Assembly: GCA_965212165.1 (NCBI GenBank)
Contig: OZ243096.1
Coordinates: 682,001-746,000 of the forward strand
Length of the DNA: 64,000 nucleotides
Reading direction: 5' to 3'
DNA from: RHLJ01 sp965212165
Lineage (GTDB): Bacteria; Bacteroidota; Rhodothermia; Balneolales; Balneolaceae
Positions 60,701 to 64,000 of this stretch are shown piece by piece; within the stretch, counting starts at the first letter, position 1; each line of letters begins with the position of its first letter. Position numbers and translations under genes: made by a program. The notes below the pieces were generated by a model. That model was given only the letters and a program-made list of their open reading frames with translations. It was not told where the DNA came from and ran no database searches.

Positions 60701-61497
60701 GCATATAAACTACCAAATATCGGCGGCCTTAAATGGGCTGATGCAGGAAGATAACCGCCATGTGGGCCGTTTGTGATTAGGGGGTGATGAGCAGCAACTA
60801 CTACGAAGTCCTTTTCTCTTTTTTTAAGGACATCTTCTAATTCAACTAAAAAATCTCCGCCATCGACTAGGTCATAATCTCCTGTATCACCATACGGTTT
60901 TTCATACTTGTGTAACCACCATTGTGTATCTAGAACGATTAATCGAATATCATCCTTTAATAGAGGATCATCATCATCATCCATTAACTTTACGTCTACT
61001 GGTCCGGGATACCCATCGTCTGGTAAAAAAGTATTTCCTCTATCGAGGTATTTCTCAACATATTTTTCTTGTCTTCTTACAGCATTTATGCCATCTCTTC
61101 CACCATCGTCCCAATCATGGTTTCCAGGAACAAAAATAACTCTCCCTTTAAAATTTTGAGCCGTATTCAATTGTTCATTTATTCTCGCTTCATAAAGCGC
61201 TCTATCAGGATGAGTTGAATCTGGAAGACCTTTCGAATAAATATTATCTCCCAAGAAAATAGCCGCACTTCTTTCCGATGCATTATTTAAAAAGGATTGA
61301 AACAGCTTTAATGTTGGTTCTTGACGATCTAATGAAGGTGCGCCTGCATCTCCAATTAAAAACATTTTATAAATGAGTTCACTTTCAGGTGGAGACTGCA
61401 CTTCGACAGTGGATGAGCTTTCATCCTGAACATAGGTTTTAGAGCCTGAGCAGGAAAATAAAATAAGTGAAACAAATAGTATTCCTATCCGCTGCAT
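57766..61497 (-). CDS. metallophosphatase / kinase-like / BamA-type barrel fusion lipoprotein
   Basis: 1243 aa. A lipoprotein signal (lipobox LFSC, Cys near 16) is followed by a metallophosphoesterase: GDAGAPS, GDNIYSKGLPD, VPGNHDWDDGG, AAHHPLITNGPHGG and ASGHSHNL, all metal ligands kept. Residues about 430-660 look like a CotH/Fam20-type kinase fold: a Gly-rich LVRMGGKGQSNTLHL, EFVLRSVDK, and LLDMLIGDWDRHSDQWRW with PIPRDRDVAF in place of catalytic loop and DFG. From about 880 a surface-antigen/BamA-like beta-barrel runs to the terminal FEIKAGFFF. Phosphatase-barrel fusions occur in Bacteroidota; the kinase-like middle is my own reading. Confidence 0.85.
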   Translation of the reverse strand: MQRIGILFVSLILFSCSGSKTYVQDESSSTVEVQSPPESELIYKMFLIGDAGAPSLDRQEPTLKLFQSFLNNASERSAAIFLGDNIYSKGLPDSTHPDRALYEARINEQLNTAQNFKGRVIFVPGNHDWDDGGRDGINAVRRQEKYVEKYLDRGNTFLPDDGYPGPVDVKLMDDDDDPLLKDDIRLIVLDTQWWLHKYEKPYGDTGDYDLVDGGDFLVELEDVLKKREKDFVVVAAHHPLITNGPHGGYLPASAHLRPPIFGSLYAFYRKAFGLQQDVPHHKYKEMSATLQQMFLLNDNLVYASGHSHNLQYHKTDGPREVQHYIVSGAGTKENYVAKGRGAEFTYEGKGFVTLNYYGDGSVWMEAWAPIADGTNGKLLYKKQIKPPYDKILDEEEVEAEDIDYTDSTIVVAPNLSYDNPGKIFRAIAGNHNRALWSIESEYPLFDVTEIRGGLELVRMGGKGQSNTLHLEDKDGNEFVLRSVDKQAGKIWDEDLKKTIALDLAQDQFSILNPYGAIVIPTLADAVGVYHTNPKIYYVPNDPKLGLYADQIGGQLALFEEKPDGDMRDVASVGNSEEVVAYRDMIREVDNDIDHRVDQKLFARSRLLDMLIGDWDRHSDQWRWATFEPEDRQGKIYRPIPRDRDVAFMIMDGIGPSIAKYGPFFQYQNFGESYNNLKGLNHNSLPLTRRFTNQLTNEDWLNIAVEMQASLTDEVIEDAVNKFPKEVFDETGEFIERGLKARRDKLIEVTQNYYELISSVVSVPASNKRERFVVEVLDDNHTRIEIYKLSGKGELREKYFDRVFDRAETKEIRLYGLGGDDEFILKGNRKGEIKLLISGGPGDDSFIDESPNKIISKRLLGIFETEIGNEYSVSSKTHLHLTDDPIDNYYNYEKDYLWNRYYPGYFFSYNSDEGLFIGGGPKILRNGFRKFPAVTHYLRFNFAPTSGAANLLYSGVWFDRVGSWDLELESAFLFPKSFQNFFGLGNETTIEDRDLKFHRAKLTRYSIEPSLSTSVNDALSISIGNRFSITKVDDNRDENNVVSLPELGFTNSVFKDQWYNTIFANATIQDIDSPTNPIQGYSLSMGGETNIAVYNTEENFSRFTSELKMFFPINFSPQLTFANRTGGAHNIGSFPFYESNSIGGTTSLRGFRGSRFSGRSTFYNNTELRFELFDFYRYLLGGKVGVSAFYDTGRVWTDGESSNVWHSGYGGGIWFNVLDVFVINSTLGRSVEGNLFEIKAGFFF

Positions 61498-61799
61498 AGT
61501 AATGAATAGAAGTTAATGGATGTGGAACAAGATAGTTAAACTGTATTTTCTTACAAGATAAATACTTTGAACAACACATATTTTTTTATGCCTTAAAAGA
61601 CGTGATTCATTGACATAAAAAAAGCCTGCTTTTTTGGGCTGGCTGCATTTGTTTTTTCAGTAACTGATATAAATATACGGCAGAGAGTGCCCCTCAACCA
61701 AAATTAGTTTACTTTGTATAACTAATGTTTAATAATATTAATTAAGTATTGTTCTAACTATATTCAAAGTATACTTTTAGTGATTAATAATTAGACATT
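61498..61799. other. 302-bp divergent intergenic region with hairpin and palindrome
   Basis: No gene is seen. It separates the divergent fusion-protein gene and the HTH gene. A hairpin-like AAAAAAAGCCTGC...GGGCTGGC with T runs lies at about 61618-61645, of unclear use. A palindrome with arms ATTAGTT and AACTAAT (61703-61726, 10-bp spacer) lies 74 bp before the HTH gene. Its arms equal the outer arms of the hpd operator, but the spacer is two bases longer. Confidence 0.35.
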
Positions 61800-62210
61800 A
61801 TGCCAAAGAAAATTGGTGATCTTACCCTTTATTCTGTCGATGACCTGCATGAATTGTTAGGAATCTCAAAATTAACTCTACGATCCTATTTAAGAGAGGG
61901 TAGAATTCGGGCTAGAAAACTTGGCGTAAGTTGGTATGTAACTGAAGATGCAATTCGAGAATATTTTAATGCCCCTCAGCCCGAAATAACACCTCAAAAA
62001 AAAGAAACCGATTTACGTTACATCGTACAGGGTGTTAATGATCTGGTAAGTGAATCGGAAGAGTGTGATACTAAAGAAGATGTATTGGAGATTTTGAGGG
62101 AACAAGCAATAATTAGCTTGTTTCAAGTACAAGTAATTGATCGTTCTACCAATGAGATTTTAGAAATAATTAAAGCCAGAGAATTTATTCAACAGCATGC
62201 TCGAACTTAA
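61800..62210 (+). CDS. MerR/excisionase-type helix-turn-helix protein
   Basis: 136 aa. The N-terminal 55 residues are an excisionase-like winged HTH: LYSVDDLHELLGISKLTLRSYLREGRIRARKLGVSWYVTEDAIREYF. The C-terminal 70 residues (DLRYIVQGVNDLVSESEECDTKEDVLEILREQAIISLFQVQVID) are helical and acidic and match no family I know. It is not next to an integrase or other phage gene, so a host regulatory role is likelier than excision. It overlaps the next gene by 14 bp, so the two probably work together. Confidence 0.8.
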   Translation: MPKKIGDLTLYSVDDLHELLGISKLTLRSYLREGRIRARKLGVSWYVTEDAIREYFNAPQPEITPQKKETDLRYIVQGVNDLVSESEECDTKEDVLEILREQAIISLFQVQVIDRSTNEILEIIKAREFIQQHART

Positions 62211-62484
62211 TGAAACCAGTTTAGAAACATTCACCTTTGGGGACGGCGATGTAGATAAATACTACATACTTATAAATCTCCGAACGAATTCAGATGGCGT
62301 AGATCTCCAAAGATTGGCGTCCGCAGATCCTCGCTATTTTGATGATATCTTAAATAAGATGGGTTGTCTGTTGATGTTGACTGGAGTTGAAATCCATGAA
62401 TTGCTATCTCGCGGCGAATTAGATTCGAAGAATCTTCATGAATCTCTTTTTAATCTTGCTAAAAAGGAAGGTGTTATTCTTTAA
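62197..62484 (+). CDS. small soluble protein of unknown function, coupled to the HTH gene
   Basis: 95 aa. It has no signal or membrane segment. The sequence has an acidic beta-strand start (TFTFGDGDVDKYYILINLRT) and helices after it (YFDDILNKMGCLLMLTGVEIHELLSRGEL). No family is recognised. It overlaps the HTH gene by 14 bp and meets the NUDIX gene tail to tail with an 11-bp overlap. The tight coupling suggests it partners the HTH protein, perhaps as a modulator; this is inference. Confidence 0.6.
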   Translation: MLELNETSLETFTFGDGDVDKYYILINLRTNSDGVDLQRLASADPRYFDDILNKMGCLLMLTGVEIHELLSRGELDSKNLHESLFNLAKKEGVIL

Positions 62485-63040
62485 TTCCTATCACTTCTTG
62501 CCAACGGTGCCACGCTCTTATTAGACATATAATTGTCTTTCCATCATTTATTTCCCCTGAATAAACCATATTCATAGCTTCTTTGAATGGAATCCGTTCT
62601 TTAAGTACAAACTCATCCTCATCCATATTTTGGTCAACGGTCTCTAGATTCCATGCCAAGTAAATATGAATAAGCTCGTCTGAATATCCTATTCCAGGAT
62701 AAAAATGACCAACATATTCAACATTATTAGCCCTAATACCCGCTTCTTCTGCTAGCTCTCTACTTGCTGTAATATCTTGAGATTCGCCTTTATCTATCTT
62801 TCCAGCTGGTACTTCCCAAAATATTTGACTCATTGGGTATCGGTATTGCTTCAATAGCATGATGTCTCCATTTTCAAAAACTGGAACTACCGCACAAGCT
62901 CCAGGATGCTTTATCCACTCTCTTGTACCAACTTCGCCATTTGGTAAACTAGCTTCATCAAAAAAAACGTGAAGTAATTTTCCATTAAATACCTCTTTAC
63001 TACTTAGCTTTTTTTCAATTAATAGTTTAGCAGTTTTCAT
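62474..63040 (-). CDS. NUDIX hydrolase, ADP-ribose pyrophosphatase-like
   Basis: 188 aa. The Nudix box is complete: GKIDKGESQDITASRELAEEAGI (G-x5-E-x7-REU-x-EE-x-G-U), near residues 90-112. The preceding strand block KHPGACAVVPVFENGDIMLLKQYRYPM and the tail YSDELIHIYLAWNLE are typical of the ADP-ribose/GDP-mannose pyrophosphatase group (NudF/NudK-like). Members hydrolyse ADP-ribose or sugar nucleotides to phosphorylated products. The exact substrate is not decided by sequence. It is convergent with the HTH gene pair, whose end it overlaps by 11 bp. Confidence 0.93.
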   Translation of the reverse strand: MKTAKLLIEKKLSSKEVFNGKLLHVFFDEASLPNGEVGTREWIKHPGACAVVPVFENGDIMLLKQYRYPMSQIFWEVPAGKIDKGESQDITASRELAEEAGIRANNVEYVGHFYPGIGYSDELIHIYLAWNLETVDQNMDEDEFVLKERIPFKEAMNMVYSGEINDGKTIICLIRAWHRWQEVIGIKE

Positions 63041-63101
63041 GGTGGTTTTATGATTATAATGGCTTTAACTTTAGGAGAATATCGAAAATAAATTTAACTA
63101 C

Positions 63102-63692
63102 TTGGGAATTTCTAAAAATATAGATGGAAGAACGGTTGAGGTTTCAGGAAGAGTTTTTACTTTTTCTAACGTTATCTCCTTTTCTCGATTTTTTATTGCC
63201 TTCCCAGTTATAATATTACACTACAATAATAACCTTTCTTACGATTGGATTACTGTTTCTTTAATTTTATATGCCATTGTTTCAGATTATTTTGATGGCT
63301 TAGTCGCACGTAAAACTAACACAATTTCAGAGGTCGGTAAAGTCATTGACCCAGTTTCAGACAAGCTTTGTGCTGTAATACTTTTTATTTACACCGTCTG
63401 GTTAGGCTGGGTTCCACTCTGGTTTTTATTGATCAATGTTGTGCGAGATTTTTTAATCATGATCGGCTCTTCGTTTATCAAAATTAAATATGGCAAAGTG
63501 GCAATGTCTACTATGACTGGCAAAGTTTATGTAAACATATTAGCTCTCTATTGGATCGCTGTTTTCTTTTTTAGAGAAGAGGTTCAAGTACATGAATATT
63601 TACTCTATACTTCAACAGTGTTTATGGTGATTTCATTTTTTGCTTACTTACATCGATTCAAAACAATAATGAAAGGCGCTACATTTAACTAA
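63102..63692 (+). CDS. CDP-alcohol phosphatidyltransferase-family protein
   Basis: 196 aa with about five to six membrane helices. The catalytic motif is complete: DYFDGLVARKTNTISEVGKVIDPVSDK (DG-x2-AR-x8-G-x3-D-x3-D), near residues 66-92. Members join a CDP-linked lipid to an alcohol; PgsA (glycerol-phosphate) is the likeliest, but other alcohols are possible. The start is taken as TTG at 63102, since the upstream frame is closed by a TAG and contains no ATG or GTG. The gene precedes ftsY by 8 bp, so the two may be cotranscribed. Confidence 0.9.
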   Translation: MGISKNIDGRTVEVSGRVFTFSNVISFSRFFIAFPVIILHYNNNLSYDWITVSLILYAIVSDYFDGLVARKTNTISEVGKVIDPVSDKLCAVILFIYTVWLGWVPLWFLLINVVRDFLIMIGSSFIKIKYGKVAMSTMTGKVYVNILALYWIAVFFFREEVQVHEYLLYTSTVFMVISFFAYLHRFKTIMKGATFN

Positions 63693-63700
63693 GGTTTTTA

Positions 63701-64000
63701 TGGGATTTTTTGAAAAACTAGGACTTAAGAAAAAAGAGACTCTAGATCAAGGTGTAGAAAAAAGCCGCTCAGGAATTTTAAACAAACTTGGGAAAGCACT
63801 TGCTGGAAAAGATACCGTTGATGATGAAACCCTTGATGAATTAGAAGAGATTCTTATAACATCTGATGTTGGGGTAAAAACAACGCTCGAGATTATTAAA
63901 AGAATAGAAGCGCGTGTTGCCAAAGACAAATTTGTGACTCAATCTGAGCTCCAGGCTATGCTGAGGGAAGAAATTGTTTCTCTTCTTCAAGAGAATTCCT
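63701..64000 (+). CDS. ftsY: signal recognition particle receptor FtsY (5' part)
   Basis: The frame starts at ATG 63701 and runs off the right edge after 100 codons. The product begins MGFFEKLGLKKKETLDQGVEKSR, then GILNKLGKALAGKDTVDDETLDELEEILITSDVG. This is the start of the SRP54-type N domain in short FtsY proteins: a basic amphipathic helix, then a G-x-LNKL motif and an LEE-x-L-I-x-SDVG four-helix core. FtsY docks ribosome-SRP complexes at the membrane. The G domain lies outside the window. It follows the phosphatidyltransferase gene by 8 bp. Confidence 0.93.

Noticed and set aside
59073..61159. Several Leu/His/Tyr-rich plus-strand frames opposite the fusion-protein gene
   Set aside because: They are antisense shadows of a long coding region with no domains or sensible starts.
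61618..61645. A terminator for the genes at 61800 or 57766
   Set aside because: It lies upstream of both neighbouring genes, and its stem is short and offset; its use is unclear.
1..64000. CRISPR arrays, tRNA or rRNA genes, transposase genes
   Set aside because: Reading through the intergenic regions I saw no spaced direct repeats, cloverleaf-like sequences, rRNA-like stretches or transposase motifs.

Overview
The window looks like chromosome of a low-GC (roughly 36-39 %) marine-type bacterium of the Bacteroidota/Balneolota kind. The grounds are lipoproteins with short lipoboxes, Gfo/Idh/MocA proteins with Tat-type leaders, a Pycsar-effector-like membrane protein, DUF6090-like proteins, a metallophosphatase-BamA fusion, and candidate promoters of the TTG/TAnnTTTG type. 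A member of the Balneolaceae is my best guess, by inference only.

Left core (1-8.9 kb): the end of a gluconate dehydrogenase subunit 3-like gene, a cytidylate-kinase-like gene, an ABC exporter operon with lgt inside it, a small lipoprotein with a Cys-containing hydrophobic tail plus a small membrane protein (a possible bacteriocin/immunity pair), uvrA, and a DinB-like protein.

Integron (8.95 to about 22.45 kb, with decayed remains to about 36 kb): a complete integron integrase (intI) on the minus strand, an attI-like crossover at 10119, and about a dozen plus-strand cassettes. The cassettes are separated by homogeneous attC sites (mostly 117-144 bp, one about 53 bp, one 192 bp). They carry an unknown 399-aa protein, a Phd/YefM-YoeB toxin-antitoxin pair, a small membrane protein, a GNAT enzyme, a lipoprotein, a cupin, an outer-membrane barrel plus P-loop kinase, a CPBP protease, a lipoprotein esterase, and three consecutive DUF6090-like paralogues, the third broken by one in-frame stop. 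For several cassettes the first bases complement the R'' at their own far end, which confirms the boundaries. Further right, attC fossils at 29.05, 33.76 and 35.94 kb show that the array was once longer. The genes there include kelch, DUF5060 glycosidase-like, double beta-helix, WD40, VOC, class V aminotransferase and LolA-like genes.

Right core (36.8-64 kb): comEC; a sugar-related block (GH140-like glycosidase, two Gfo/Idh/MocA oxidoreductases, DoxX, PQQ-type sugar dehydrogenase); purU with a thioredoxin-like protein; an orphan Pycsar-effector-like protein; and a tyrosine/homogentisate catabolic cluster (hmgA, fahA, a flavin-reductase-like gene, acetoacetyl-CoA synthetase, a GNAT gene, hpd) next to a marR gene. 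Closely similar palindromes lie before hmgA and hpd and are the likely MarR operators. After these come a class III cyclase-TPR protein, a 1243-aa metallophosphatase / kinase-like / beta-barrel fusion, an HTH gene pair, a NUDIX hydrolase, a CDP-alcohol phosphatidyltransferase and the start of ftsY. I recognise no tRNA, rRNA, CRISPR array or transposase.
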